Assembly (NCBI RefSeq): GCF_036013645.1
Contig: NZ_CP107869.1
Location: 4,464,001 to 4,528,000, forward strand
Source: Streptomyces sp. NBC_00490
Lineage (GTDB): Bacteria; Actinomycetota; Actinomycetes; Streptomycetales; Streptomycetaceae
DNA length: 64,000 nucleotides
Direction of reading: 5' to 3'
The notes beneath the pieces were generated by a model. The model was not told where the DNA came from. It saw only the letters and a program-made list of their open reading frames with translations, and did not search any database. Positions 8,654 to 22,868 of this stretch are shown here, piece after piece; position 1 is the stretch's first letter, and each line of letters opens with the position of its first letter. Position numbers and translations under genes: made by a program.

Positions 8654-9982
8654 ATGAAAGACACTCCGGGCTGGGCCTCGCCCGGATCTGCCCCGTCCGA
8701 CGGGCAGGAACCCGGCGCGTCCGGCCCTGCCGAGCCCGCAGACCGTCCCGGCCCCGCGGACCAGCCCGGTGCGGACCCGCAGGGCCCCGGCTCGAAGTGG
8801 TCCAAGGAGCAGCCGCCACCCGCCCAGTGGTCGGCACCGACCGGCCCGGCGCACCCCGGCCAGACCCCGCCGCCCCCACCACCGGGCCCCGGCTGGGGCG
8901 CCCGTCCCCCGGCCGGCCCCGGTGGTCCCGGTAATGGCCAGGGCGGACACGGCGGGTACGGCGGCTGGGGAAGCGGCTGGGGCGGCCCCCCGCCGGCGGC
9001 CAAACCCGGTGTGATCCCGCTGCGCCCGCTCGGCGTGGGCGAGATCCTCGACGGCGCGGTCTCCACCATGCGCACCTACTGGCGCACGGTCCTGGGCATC
9101 TCCCTGACCGTCGCGGTCGTCACGCAGATCGTCGTCATCCTCCTCGAGGGCCTGGTCCTCAACGACGCCAGCACCGCGGCTCTTGACGACCCCAGCGCCA
9201 GCGTCGACGAGCTGACCCGCGCCCTGGGCGACGCCATGCTCAGCACCGGTGTCGTCTTCCTGATCTCGCTGATCGGCACGATCGTGGCGACCGCCCTGCT
9301 CACGACGGTCACCAGCCGCGCGGTCCTCGGCAAGTCGGTGACCACCGGCGAGGCCTGGCGCGACGCCCGACCCCAGGTGGCCAAGCTCTTCGGCCTGATC
9401 TTCCTGCTGATCCTCATCGCCGTCGCCGTCGTCGCGGTGGGAGCCCTGCCGGGCATCCTCGCCGTCGTCGCGGGAGCCGGTGACGGGGGAGCGGCCCTCG
9501 CCGTCCTCGGCAGCTTCGCCACCGGCGTCGTCGCCCTGTGGCTGATGGTCCGCTTCTCCCTCGCCTCGCCCGCGCTGATGCTGGAGAAGCAGGGCATCCT
9601 CAAGTCGCTGAGCCGCTCCGCGAAGCTGGTCCGCGGCTCCTGGTGGCGCGTCTTCGGCATCCAGCTGCTCGCCACGCTCATCGCCAACATCGTCGCCTCG
9701 ATCGTCGTCCTCCCCTTCGCCTTCATCGCCTCCGCCCTGGATGGCGAGGGCTTCACCGGCCTCGTGAACAGCGGAAGCGATTTCGGCTGGACGTACCTCA
9801 TCGTCAGCGGCGTCGGCTCGGTGATCGGCGCCATGATCACCTTCCCGATCACCGCGGGCGTCACCGTGCTCCTCTACATCGACCAGCGCATCCGCCGCGA
9901 GGCCCTCGACATCGACCTCGCCCGCGCGGCAGGCATCCAGGACTCCGGCTCCGGCACCGCCGGTCCCACGCCCGGAGGCTGA
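8654..9982 (+). CDS. Polytopic membrane protein with a Pro/Gly-rich N-terminal tail
   Basis: 442 residues, starting at an ATG preceded by AAGGAGCG. The first 115 residues are disordered and rich in Pro, Gly and Gln. From about 140 there are around six hydrophobic helices (for example GISLTVAVVTQIVVILLEGL and FGLIFLLILIAVAVVAVGAL), resembling glycerophosphodiester phosphodiesterase-type membrane domains without any catalytic domain. It is the first gene of a five-gene operon with DUF4129, DUF4350, MoxR and DUF58 genes; the next gene begins 4 nt after its stop. Function unknown; a membrane platform for the operon is inferred from position only. Confidence 0.8.
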   Translation: MKDTPGWASPGSAPSDGQEPGASGPAEPADRPGPADQPGADPQGPGSKWSKEQPPPAQWSAPTGPAHPGQTPPPPPPGPGWGARPPAGPGGPGNGQGGHGGYGGWGSGWGGPPPAAKPGVIPLRPLGVGEILDGAVSTMRTYWRTVLGISLTVAVVTQIVVILLEGLVLNDASTAALDDPSASVDELTRALGDAMLSTGVVFLISLIGTIVATALLTTVTSRAVLGKSVTTGEAWRDARPQVAKLFGLIFLLILIAVAVVAVGALPGILAVVAGAGDGGAALAVLGSFATGVVALWLMVRFSLASPALMLEKQGILKSLSRSAKLVRGSWWRVFGIQLLATLIANIVASIVVLPFAFIASALDGEGFTGLVNSGSDFGWTYLIVSGVGSVIGAMITFPITAGVTVLLYIDQRIRREALDIDLARAAGIQDSGSGTAGPTPGG

Positions 9983-9986
9983 TGCG

Positions 9987-10748
9987 GTGAGCCTGACGGG
10001 GGGAGTTCCGGCATCGCTGCCGACGATGCCGGGCGCAGTCGTGCGCGCCGGCGACACCTTCGTGCTGTCACTGTCACGCTCCGACGGCGAGCCGCCGATC
10101 ACCATCCCGCGTGATCCCGCGCGCGAGGCGGCGCGACGCGAACTGTCCAAGCGCCTGTACCACGAGAACGACCCCAGCTGGTTCCAGCGTGCCCTCGACG
10201 CCTTCTGGGACTGGGTCGGCAAGCTGTTCAGTACAGCCGCGACCGCGACCCCCGGCGGAGCGCTCGGCCTGGTCGTCGTCATCCTGGCCGTCATCGCGGT
10301 CCTGGGCGCCCTGTGGTGGCGCCTCGGCACCCCGCGCCGCGAACCCGCCTCCTCCGCCACCCTGTTCGACGACCGCCCCCGCAGCGCCGCCGAACACCGC
10401 GCGACCGCCGAGGCACACGCCGCCCAGGGCCACTGGAACCAGGCCGTCCAGGAACGCATGCGAGCTATCGTCCGCTCCCTGGAGGAACGCGCCCTCCTCG
10501 ACATCCGCCCCGGCCGCACCGCCGACGAGGCCGCCGCGGAAGCCGCCCGCGCCCTGCCCTCCCGTGCGGACCGGCTGCACACCGCGGCCCGCGACTTCGA
10601 CGACGTCACATACGGCGGCCGCAGGGCGAGCCGGCAGTCGTACCAGCGCATCGCCGACCTCGACCGCGACCTGGAACGCACCAAGCCCCAACTCGCGAGC
10701 AGCACCCACAGCGCGGCCCCCAACCCCCGCCGGGGAGCCGCCGAATGA
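9987..10748 (+). CDS. DUF4129 domain membrane protein
   Basis: 253 residues from a GTG 4 nt after the previous stop. An extracytoplasmic N-terminus (with REAARRELSKRLYHENDPSW) is followed by one transmembrane helix (GGALGLVVVILAVIAVLGAL, about 92-111). The cytoplasmic C-terminus has the DUF4129 pattern (GHWNQAVQERMRAIVRSLEE ... RPGRTADEAAAEAA). DUF4129 proteins co-occur with MoxR and DUF58 proteins, and some relatives are fused to transglutaminase-like domains. The stop overlaps the next start (ATGA), showing translational coupling. Confidence 0.85.
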   Translation: MSLTGGVPASLPTMPGAVVRAGDTFVLSLSRSDGEPPITIPRDPAREAARRELSKRLYHENDPSWFQRALDAFWDWVGKLFSTAATATPGGALGLVVVILAVIAVLGALWWRLGTPRREPASSATLFDDRPRSAAEHRATAEAHAAQGHWNQAVQERMRAIVRSLEERALLDIRPGRTADEAAAEAARALPSRADRLHTAARDFDDVTYGGRRASRQSYQRIADLDRDLERTKPQLASSTHSAAPNPRRGAAE

Positions 10749-11932
10749 CCACCGAGGCCACCCTCCCGTCCACCTCGGCCTCGCCCACGGCACGCCAGGT
10801 ATGGACCCGCACGCGAGGCATCGCGCTCGCCCTCGTTGCCCTGCTGGCCGCCGCCGTCACGATCGCCGTGATGCGCTCCGACGCCCGGCACGGCGACCTC
10901 GACCCGCGCTCCGCCGACCCCTACGGCAGCCGTGCCGTCGCCGAACTCCTCGCCGACCGCGGGGTGTCCACCCGCGTGGTCACCACCCTGGACGAAGCAC
11001 GCGCCGCAGCCGGCCCGGACACGACCCTCCTGGTCGCCCTCCCCGATCTGCTGACGCACCGTCAACAGGCCCGTCTGCACTCCACGATCGCCGAATCCGG
11101 CGGCCGCACGGTCCTCGTCGCCCCCGGCGGCGCGTCCGTCGAAGGGCTCGCCCCCGACGTCACGGCAGACCCCGCCACCAGCGCCGACTCCACGCTCGAG
11201 CCCGACTGCGACCTGCCCGCCGCCCGGCGCGCGGGCGCCGCCGACACCGGCGGCATCCGCTACACCACCACCCACCTCGACGCCGACTCCTGCTACCCCA
11301 GCCAGCGCCTGGCCACCCTGCTGCGCGTCCCGACGCCCAGAGGCGGCGACACCGTCGTACTCGGCGCGCCCGACATCCTCCGCAACGACCGCCTCGACGA
11401 GCAGGGCAACGCCTCCCTCGCCCTCCAACTCCTCGGCTCCCGCCCCCATCTGGTCTGGTACCTCCCCTCGCTCTCCGACGCGTCGGCCGCCGCCGACGAA
11501 CGCAGCTTCTTCGACCTGCTCCCCTCGGGCTGGCGATGGGGCACCCTGCAACTCTTCGTCGCCGCAGCCCTGGCCGCCCTCTGGCGGGCACGCCGACTCG
11601 GCCCCCTCGTACCCGAAAGACTCCCCGTGGCGATCCGCGCCTCCGAAACCGTCGAAGGCCGAGCCCGCCTCTACCGCAATGCCAACGCCCGCGACCGCGC
11701 GGCCGCCGCTCTCCGCTCCACCACCCGCACCCGCCTCGCCCCCCTCGTAGGCGTCCCCGTCTCCCAGGCACACGCGCCCGAAGCCCTGCTCCCCGCCCTG
11801 TCCGCGCATCTCCACAACGACGGACAGACCCTGCCCGCCCTGCTCTTCGGCCCGCCGCCCGGCGACGACGCAGCCCTCGTCTCTCTCGCCGACCAACTCG
11901 ACGCCCTCGAAAGAGAGGTACGCCGTTCATGA
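10745..11932 (+). CDS. DUF4350 domain membrane protein
   Basis: 395 residues, overlapping the previous gene by 4 nt. An N-terminal membrane helix (GIALALVALLAAAVTIAVM, about 26-44) precedes an extracytoplasmic alpha/beta domain with DPRSADPYGSRAVAELLADR typical of DUF4350. A second helix near residue 270 (GTLQLFVAAALAALW) leads to a cytoplasmic tail with VPERLPVAIRASETVEGRAR. DUF4350 proteins are found only with MoxR/DUF58/DUF4129 operons; their biochemical role is unknown. The stop overlaps the MoxR start. Confidence 0.85.
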   Translation: MTTEATLPSTSASPTARQVWTRTRGIALALVALLAAAVTIAVMRSDARHGDLDPRSADPYGSRAVAELLADRGVSTRVVTTLDEARAAAGPDTTLLVALPDLLTHRQQARLHSTIAESGGRTVLVAPGGASVEGLAPDVTADPATSADSTLEPDCDLPAARRAGAADTGGIRYTTTHLDADSCYPSQRLATLLRVPTPRGGDTVVLGAPDILRNDRLDEQGNASLALQLLGSRPHLVWYLPSLSDASAAADERSFFDLLPSGWRWGTLQLFVAAALAALWRARRLGPLVPERLPVAIRASETVEGRARLYRNANARDRAAAALRSTTRTRLAPLVGVPVSQAHAPEALLPALSAHLHNDGQTLPALLFGPPPGDDAALVSLADQLDALEREVRRS

Positions 11933-12921
11933 TGGCCCCGACCACTGACAACGCCGGGTACTCCGGGGACCCGGACGCCGCCCGGGCCTCCCTGGAAGCC
12001 CTGCGCGCCGAGATCGCCAAAGCCGTGGTCGGCCAGGACCCCGCCGTGACCGGCCTTGTCGTCGCCCTCCTCTGCCGCGGACACGTTCTCCTAGAAGGAG
12101 TCCCTGGGGTCGCCAAAACGTTGCTCGTCCGCGCCCTCGCATCCGCACTCGAACTCGACACCAAGCGCATCCAGTTCACCCCGGACCTCATGCCGAGCGA
12201 TGTGACGGGCTCCCTCGTCTACGACACCCGATCCGCCGAGTTCTCCTTCCAGCCCGGCCCGGTCTTCACCAACCTCCTCCTCGCGGACGAGATCAACCGC
12301 ACGCCTCCCAAGACCCAGTCGTCCCTCCTCGAAGCGATGGAGGAACGCCAGGTCACGGTCGACGGCACCCCCCGCCCGCTTCCGAACCCCTTCCTCGTCG
12401 CCGCGACCCAGAACCCGGTGGAGTACGAGGGCACCTACCCTCTCCCCGAAGCGCAGCTGGACCGCTTCCTTCTCAAACTCACCATCCCCCTCCCCTCCCG
12501 CCAGGACGAGATCGACGTCCTCACCCGCCACGCCGAAGGCTTCAACCCCCGCGACCTGCACGCCGCCGGCATCCGCCCGGTAGCAGGCCCCGCAGACCTT
12601 GAAGCCGCCCGAGCAGCGGTCGCGAAGACGACCATCTCCCCCGAGATCACGGCCTACGTCGTCGACATCTGCCGCGCCACCCGCGAATCCCCGTCCCTGA
12701 CCCTCGGCGTGTCCCCCCGAGGCGCCACGGCCCTCCTCGCGACCTCCCGCGCCTGGGCCTGGCTGACGGGTCGCGACTACGTCATCCCCGACGACGTGAA
12801 GGCCCTCGCGCTCCCCACCCTCCGGCACCGCGTACAACTCCGACCGGAGGCCGAGATGGAGGGCGTGACAGCCGACTCCGTCATCCACGCGATCCTCGCC
12901 CACGTCCCCGTCCCCCGCTGA
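11929..12921 (+). CDS. MoxR-family AAA+ ATPase
   Basis: 330 residues; two in-frame ATGs (11929 and 11932) overlap the previous stop. Walker A is GVPGVAKT and Walker B LLLADEINR, followed by TPPKTQSSLLEAMEERQVT and sensor 1 in ATQNPVEYEGTYPLPEAQLDRF. MoxR ATPases act as chaperone-like remodelers, typically with DUF58/VWA partners, and the next gene is such a partner. The substrate in this operon is unknown. Confidence 0.94.
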   Translation: MMAPTTDNAGYSGDPDAARASLEALRAEIAKAVVGQDPAVTGLVVALLCRGHVLLEGVPGVAKTLLVRALASALELDTKRIQFTPDLMPSDVTGSLVYDTRSAEFSFQPGPVFTNLLLADEINRTPPKTQSSLLEAMEERQVTVDGTPRPLPNPFLVAATQNPVEYEGTYPLPEAQLDRFLLKLTIPLPSRQDEIDVLTRHAEGFNPRDLHAAGIRPVAGPADLEAARAAVAKTTISPEITAYVVDICRATRESPSLTLGVSPRGATALLATSRAWAWLTGRDYVIPDDVKALALPTLRHRVQLRPEAEMEGVTADSVIHAILAHVPVPR

Positions 12922-14231
12922 TGGCTCTCACCGGACGCGCCGCACTCCTCGCGGCCCTGGGCTCGATCCCCGTCGGCATCTGGGAACCGGGCCTGACGGG
13001 CCTCCTCGCGGTGAACGCCCCCCTGGCCCTGGCCTGCGCCTGCGACTTCGCCCTCGCGGCCCCCGTACGCCGCCTGCGCCTGACCCGCTCCGGCGACACC
13101 TCCGTACGCCTGGGAGAGACGGCCGACGTCACCCTGACGGTCACCAACCCATCCAACCGCCCGCTCCGGGCCCACCTGCGCGACGCCTGGCCCCCCAGCA
13201 GCTGGCTCCCCGGCACAGAGACAGCGGCCTCCCGCCACCGCCTCACGGTCCCCGCAGGTGAACGCCGCCGCCTCACCACCCGGCTGCGCCCCACCCGCCG
13301 AGGCGACCGCCAGGCCGACCGCGTGACGATCCGCTCCTACGGCCCCCTCGGCCTCTTCAACCGCCAAGGCACCCACAACGCGCCCTGGACGGTACGCGTC
13401 CTGCCTCCGTTCACCAGCCGCAAGCACCTCCCCTCGAAGCTCGCCCGACTACGCGAACTCGACGGCCGCACCAGCGTGCTCACCCGCGGCGAGGGCACGG
13501 AATTCGACAGCCTTCGCGAATACGTCCCCGGCGACGACACCCGCTCCATCGACTGGCGCGCCACCGCCCGCCAGTCCGCGGTCGCCGTCCGCACCTGGCG
13601 CCCCGAACGCGACCGCCACATCCTCCTCGTCCTCGACACCGGCCGTACGTCAGCCGGCCGTGTGGACGACGCCCCACGCCTCGACGCCTCCATGGACGCG
13701 GCACTACTCCTGGCAGCACTCGCCTCCCGCGCCGGCGACCGAGTCGACCTCCTCGCCTACGACCGCCGACTACGCGCCCTGGTCCAGGGCCGCACAGCAA
13801 GCGACGTCCTGCCGTCCCTGGTCAACGCGATGGCGACACTCGAACCGGAACTCGTCGAAACAGACGCACGCGGTCTTACAGCCACTGCGCTCAGGACGGC
13901 CCCACGCCGCTCCCTGATCGTGCTGCTGACAACCCTCGACGCCGCCCCGGTCGAAGAAGGGCTGCTTCCCGTCCTCGCCCAGCTCACCCAGCGGCACACC
14001 GTCCTCGTGGCATCCGTGGCCGACCCCCACGTCACCCGCATGGCCAAAGCCCGCGGAAACACCGACGCCGTCTACGAAGCCGCATCAGCCGCACAAGCAC
14101 AGAGCGAACGCCATCGCACCGCGGAACAGCTCCGACGGCACGGTGTCACCGTCGTCGACGCAACACCGGATGAGCTGGCGCCGGCACTGGCGGATGCATA
14201 TCTGGCCCTGAAGACGACGGGCCGTCTGTAA
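12921..14231 (+). CDS. DUF58 domain protein, MoxR partner
   Basis: 436 residues; its ATG overlaps the MoxR stop by 1 nt. The N-terminus has two short hydrophobic stretches (about 5-50). It carries the DUF58 signature GEGTEFDSLREYVPGDD followed by IDWRATAR, and a VWA-like C-terminal fold (ILLVLDTGRTSAG). This is the last gene of the operon; a strong bidirectional terminator follows at 14280. The operon composition suggests a membrane-linked ATPase system whose target is not identified. Confidence 0.92.
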   Translation: MALTGRAALLAALGSIPVGIWEPGLTGLLAVNAPLALACACDFALAAPVRRLRLTRSGDTSVRLGETADVTLTVTNPSNRPLRAHLRDAWPPSSWLPGTETAASRHRLTVPAGERRRLTTRLRPTRRGDRQADRVTIRSYGPLGLFNRQGTHNAPWTVRVLPPFTSRKHLPSKLARLRELDGRTSVLTRGEGTEFDSLREYVPGDDTRSIDWRATARQSAVAVRTWRPERDRHILLVLDTGRTSAGRVDDAPRLDASMDAALLLAALASRAGDRVDLLAYDRRLRALVQGRTASDVLPSLVNAMATLEPELVETDARGLTATALRTAPRRSLIVLLTTLDAAPVEEGLLPVLAQLTQRHTVLVASVADPHVTRMAKARGNTDAVYEAASAAQAQSERHRTAEQLRRHGVTVVDATPDELAPALADAYLALKTTGRL

Positions 14232-14279
14232 TTCAGCACTCGGAAAGAGAATCGGAAGGAAAAGAAAGGCCCTAAACGC

Positions 14280-14317
14280 AAAAAAGGCCCACGCCTGATG
14301 GCGTGGGCCTTTTCTAA
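14280..14317. terminator. Bidirectional terminator between the DUF58 operon and the rRNA operon
   Basis: A-run, then AAAAGGCCCACGCC, a TGAT loop, GGCGTGGGCCTTTT and further T-rich sequence. The perfect stem with A and T tracts on both sides suits termination of the plus-strand DUF58 operon and of the convergent minus-strand rRNA operon. Confidence 0.9.
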
Positions 14318-14322
14318 AATTG

Positions 14323-14441
14323 GTTCGGCGGTGTCCTACTCTCCCACAGGGTCCCCCCTGCAGTACCATCGGCGCTGTAAGGCTTAGCTTCCGGGTTCGG
14401 AATGTAACCGGGCGTTTCCCTCACGCTATGACCACCGAAAC
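14323..14441 (-). rRNA. rrf: 5S ribosomal RNA
   Basis: Read on the minus strand, the 119-nt segment begins GTTTCGGTGGTCATAGCG, contains the conserved CCGAACCCGGAAGCTAAGC loop and ends with pairing ACACCGCCGAAC. It is separated from the 23S 3' end by about 100 nt containing no tRNA. Confidence 0.96.
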
Positions 14442-14540
14442 ACTATGAAACTGTCGAACAATGCCGCACCACACCCGAATTATGGGTATGGGGCTGTTCG
14501 TGGTTTCAGAACCAACACAGTGGACGCGAGCAACTGAGGA

Positions 14541-19489
<4,949 letters not shown>

Positions 19490-20048
19490 TGTTTACCCGT
19501 AATCGGGTGCACACATCACGAGAGCGGAACCACCGGCGGAATAAGCCGATGGTTCACAGCGTCCTCGCTGTGTTTTTCTTCAAAGGAACCTCATCTACGA
19601 CCATGACGGCCGGAGACGGGGTATCAACTAATCTGGCGTTGATTTTTGGCACGCTGTTGAGTTCTCAAGGAACGGACGCTTCCTTTGTACTCACCCTCTC
19701 GGGCTTTCCTCCGGGCTTTTCCCTTCGGTCTTGCGTTTCCGACTCTATCAGACCGTTTCCGGTTCCGATTTCCTCGGTGCTTTCCAGGTTCCCGCTTTCG
19801 CGTTTCCCTTTCCGGCGGCTCCGACTTTATCAGAAGTTCCGGGCCGGACTGACCGGCCGCTCATTTCCGAATTATCGGGAGTGGCTTCTTCGAAACGACG
19901 TTTCAAGAAGCAGACAGACACTCACTGCTGCCGACCGGGCTAGACCCAGTTCTAGGCAACTGTTTGAATCTACCTCCCCGCTCTCTCCGTGTCAACGGTT
20001 CCTGCGGGGCGAAGAGGACACTAGCAGCTCGGCCGCCCCGTACGCACA
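19490..20048 (-). promoter_or_regulatory. rRNA operon promoter and leader region
   Basis: This 559-bp gene-free stretch lies upstream of the 16S gene. The best promoter on the minus strand is TTGACA (19995-19990), a 17-bp spacer and TAGATT (19972-19967). Two further repeated elements, CTGATAAAGTCGGAG and CTGATAGAGTCGGAA, give -10-like hexamers TAAAGT (19829-19824) and TAGAGT (19747-19742) with no consensus -35, as seen in multi-promoter Streptomyces rrn operons. The leader element TTGAGAACTCAACAGCGTG lies near 19655-19680. An imperfect hairpin at 19885-19910 lies between the first and second promoters. Confidence 0.8.
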
Positions 20049-21056
20049 TCAGGCCGCCATGGGGACCGTGGCGCTGCGTTCGGCCTCCGCGACGTCGCCC
20101 GATTCTCCGGTGCGGGCAGCGCGCCCGCCGAGGATGTAGACGTACGCGAGGAAGGCCAGTTCGGCGACGACCCCGATGCTGATGCGCGCCCAGGTGGGCA
20201 GGCCGGACGGGGTGACGAAGCCTTCGATGGCTCCGGAGATGAAGAGGATCAGGGCAAGGCCGATGGCCATGCCGATCGCCGCTCGGCCTTCCTCTGCGAG
20301 GGCGGCTCGACGCGTGCGTGGGCCCGGGTCGATGACGGTCCAGCCGAGGCGCATGCCTGTTCCCGCGGCGACGAACACCGCGGTCAGTTCCAGCAGACCG
20401 TGGGGCAGGACCAGGCCGAGGAAGGTGTCGAGGCGGCCTGCCGAGGACATCAGGCCGAAGCCGACTCCGAGGTTGAGCATGTTCTGGAAGAGAATCCAGA
20501 GGACCGGGAGGCCGAGGAAGACCCCGAGGATCAGGCACTGCGCGGCGGCCCACGCGTTGTTCGTCCAGACCTGGGCGGCGAAGGAGGCCGCGGGGTGGCT
20601 CGAGTAGTAGGACTCGTACTGCCCGCCCGGGCGGGTGAGCTCGCGGAGTTCGCTGGGGGCCGCGATGGTGGCCTGTACTTCCGGGTGGGTGCCGATCCAC
20701 CAGCCCAGGAGGGCTGCCACGGCTGTGGAGAGAAGCGCGGTGGGCACCCACCAGTGGCGTGCTCTGTAGACCGCCGCGGGAAAGCCGTACGCCAGGAAGC
20801 GCGTGACGTCCCGCCAGGAGGCGCGACGGGTGCCTGTCACAGCACTACGCGCGCGTGCCACCAGTTGGCTGAGCCGGCCCGTCAGCTGTGGGTCGGGGGC
20901 ACTGGACTGGATCAGGGAGAGGTGCGTGGCCGTGCGTTGATAGAGAGTGACGAGTTCGTCGGCCTCGGTGCCGGTCAGCCGCCGCTGGCGTCGGAGCAGG
21001 GCGTCGAGGCGGTCCCACTCCGCTCGGTGAGCGGAGACGAAGACGTCGAGGTCCAT
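20049..21056 (-). CDS. SpoIIM/DUF95-family membrane protein
   Basis: 335 residues from MDLDVFVSAHRAEWDRLDALL. A cytoplasmic helical N-terminus (about 1-95) precedes about five to six membrane helices. The family motif region is NNAWAAAQCLILGVFLG ... LGVGFGLM, and LPHGLLELTAVFVAAGTG is the most conserved part of the stage II sporulation protein M family. In Bacillus, SpoIIM acts in engulfment; the actinobacterial relatives are uncharacterised and usually pair with RDD proteins near MoxR operons. Here the RDD gene is divergent, 127 bp away. Confidence 0.88.
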   Translation of the reverse strand: MDLDVFVSAHRAEWDRLDALLRRQRRLTGTEADELVTLYQRTATHLSLIQSSAPDPQLTGRLSQLVARARSAVTGTRRASWRDVTRFLAYGFPAAVYRARHWWVPTALLSTAVAALLGWWIGTHPEVQATIAAPSELRELTRPGGQYESYYSSHPAASFAAQVWTNNAWAAAQCLILGVFLGLPVLWILFQNMLNLGVGFGLMSSAGRLDTFLGLVLPHGLLELTAVFVAAGTGMRLGWTVIDPGPRTRRAALAEEGRAAIGMAIGLALILFISGAIEGFVTPSGLPTWARISIGVVAELAFLAYVYILGGRAARTGESGDVAEAERSATVPMAA

Positions 21057-21183
21057 CGGTTCGGCTGCTCCTCGGGCTCGTCGGCGACTCGTCGTGGGTG
21101 TCAGCTTGTCGTACTGCGGTGCGATGCGCCCTCAGCTTGGCAGACTGACCGTTCTCGGAGCGGGTCAGGGAAGGACGGCGGAC

Positions 21184-22116
21184 GTGAGTGAGCTGGTGAC
21201 GGGCGAGGCGGTGGCGCTGGAGCTGCGTCCTGCGCGGCTGCCGAGCAGGGCGTTGGCCGTGCTGCTCGATCTGCTGGTGGGCGTGATCGTCTACGTGGTC
21301 GTGACCATCGCGCTGGTGGCTTCCACGGCCTCCCTGGACGAGGCGGCCCAGTTCGCGGTGTCTCTCGCGGCGTTCGTGCTGGTCATGGTGGGCGGTCCCA
21401 TCGCGGTCGAGACGCTCAGCCACGGTCGTTCGCTCGGGAAGTTGGCGTGCGGGCTGCGGGTGGTACGCGACGACGGCGGACCGATCCGGTTCCGGCACGC
21501 GCTGGTGCGCGGCGGGATCGGTGTCATCGAGATCCTGCTGACGTTCGGGGTCGTCGCCTGTGTCGCGTCACTCGTCTCGGCGCGGGGGCGACGGCTCGGG
21601 GACGTGTTCGCGGGGACTCTGGTCGTACGGGAGCGGGTTCCGGTCGCGCACACGGGATTCCTGCCTCCGCCGCCGCCCTGGCTGGCCGGACGTTTCTCCG
21701 GGCTGGACCTTTCCGCCGTTCCGGACGGGTTGTGGCTCGCCATCCGGCAGTACCTGGGGCGGATGCAGCAGTTGGACCCGCAGGTCGGCTGGGCGATGGC
21801 CGAGCGGCTCGCCGCGGACGTCGCGGTGCGTACGGGGACCCCGGCGCCGCAGGGTGTTCCGCCGGCTGCGTATCTCGCGGCGGTGGTGCAGGAGCGCCAG
21901 GCCCGGGAGGCTCGGCGGGCTTTCGGGAACGGATCGGCGGCGGCGTACGGAACGCAGCCTGCTCAGCCACCTTCGCTCTCACCGGCTGCGGCTAGCCCCG
22001 CTCCCCCTCCCCACTACGGTCCCGCCGCAGTGCCTCCGCCTCCGTCACCCGAGGCCGGGCCCGCGGAGACGCCGTCGCCTGAGCGTCCTGGTACCGGATT
22101 CGCGCCTCCTGCGTAA
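21184..22116 (+). CDS. RDD-family membrane protein
   Basis: 310 residues. The GTG giving VSELVTGEAVALELRPARLP is chosen because GGAAGGACG lies just upstream; a longer frame starts at 21094. The RDD domain spans about 12-155, with Arg and Asp in PARLPSRALAVLLDLLVG and the motif SLGKLACGLRVVRDDG. Three membrane helices are visible. The C-terminal half is soluble, then Pro-rich and disordered. RDD proteins are poorly characterised; some are proposed transporters. It is divergently paired with the SpoIIM-like gene. Confidence 0.87.
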   Translation: MSELVTGEAVALELRPARLPSRALAVLLDLLVGVIVYVVVTIALVASTASLDEAAQFAVSLAAFVLVMVGGPIAVETLSHGRSLGKLACGLRVVRDDGGPIRFRHALVRGGIGVIEILLTFGVVACVASLVSARGRRLGDVFAGTLVVRERVPVAHTGFLPPPPPWLAGRFSGLDLSAVPDGLWLAIRQYLGRMQQLDPQVGWAMAERLAADVAVRTGTPAPQGVPPAAYLAAVVQERQAREARRAFGNGSAAAYGTQPAQPPSLSPAAASPAPPPHYGPAAVPPPPSPEAGPAETPSPERPGTGFAPPA

Positions 22117-22143
22117 GCCTTACCGCCGTACTGCCCCCCCTGC

Positions 22144-22758
22144 TCACGCGAAGACGGACGGCGGCGATTCGAGGTCCTCCAGCTCGATGCCTGGAGCCGA
22201 GAGGACCACGTCCCCGGCGATGTGCACGGTGTGCTGCTCTCCCGTGTCCAGGGCTGTGACCTGGTATTCGTCCACGGTCAGGGGGCCGTTGTCAGTGGCG
22301 TGTGCTTCGCTTTTCATCAGCGCCCAGGACTGGTCCACGGTGCGCGGGGCGAGGACCGGATCCGTGAAGGCGACGAGTCGTACGCGGGTGGCTGATGCGG
22401 AAGGGGTGAGGCGTAGGAGTCGGGTGGTGGCGATGAGGAATGCCGGGGATGTGCCGGTGAAGGCGTGGGCGGGGACATTGCCTTCCGTGGCGTGAGCTCC
22501 GGTGGGGTCTGTACGGACCCAGGTGACGCCGTCGAGAGCGGCGCCGCGTACCTGCCAGCCACCGGCGTGGAGTTCCAGACGGATGGGGCGGCCGAGTTCG
22601 TCGAGGGCCAGGTCGACGGAGCCGGAGTGGTCGCCCGCGGGGTTCGTCAGCTGGGCGACGTAGCGCCAGCCGGAGGGGCCGGGGGCGCAGTGGAAGTGCT
22701 CTTCTGCGAGGGGGGTGTGATCGTGCGGATCATGGAGCGAATAGCGGCCGCGGGGCAT
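22144..22758 (-). CDS. Conserved hypothetical protein
   Basis: 204 residues from MPRGRYSLHDPHDHTP. I do not recognise the family. It has no signal peptide or membrane helix. The sequence looks beta-rich (GWRYVAQLTNPAGDHSGSVD, GRPIRLELHAGGWQVRG) with a His-rich N-terminus, and resembles small lipocalin-like or substrate-binding barrels only superficially. It lies downstream of ahcY on the same strand, after a terminator, and converges on the RDD gene with a 27-bp gap. Confidence 0.75.
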   Translation of the reverse strand: MPRGRYSLHDPHDHTPLAEEHFHCAPGPSGWRYVAQLTNPAGDHSGSVDLALDELGRPIRLELHAGGWQVRGAALDGVTWVRTDPTGAHATEGNVPAHAFTGTSPAFLIATTRLLRLTPSASATRVRLVAFTDPVLAPRTVDQSWALMKSEAHATDNGPLTVDEYQVTALDTGEQHTVHIAGDVVLSAPGIELEDLESPPSVFA

Positions 22759-22803
22759 GGAAGTCCTGGGTCTTGACGGGCTGGTCGGGCCGGAGCGGCC
22801 AAA

Positions 22804-22841
22804 GGGGCAGGCCCCCGGCACGGGGGTGCGGGGGCCTGCCT
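22804..22841 (-). terminator. Terminator downstream of ahcY
   Basis: An inverted repeat GGCAGGCCCC ... GGGGCCTGCC with a GC-rich loop sits 28 bp beyond the ahcY stop. There is no long T tract, as is common for Streptomyces terminators. Confidence 0.75.
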
Positions 22842-22868
22842 CGAAGGTCCTGCTGCTGAGGAGAGTGC

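Noticed and set aside
8207..11896. A 1,229-codon open frame on the minus strand
   Set aside because: It runs antisense through mtnA and the MoxR operon genes, whose plus/minus products match known families. It is low-complexity and typical of high-GC shadow frames.
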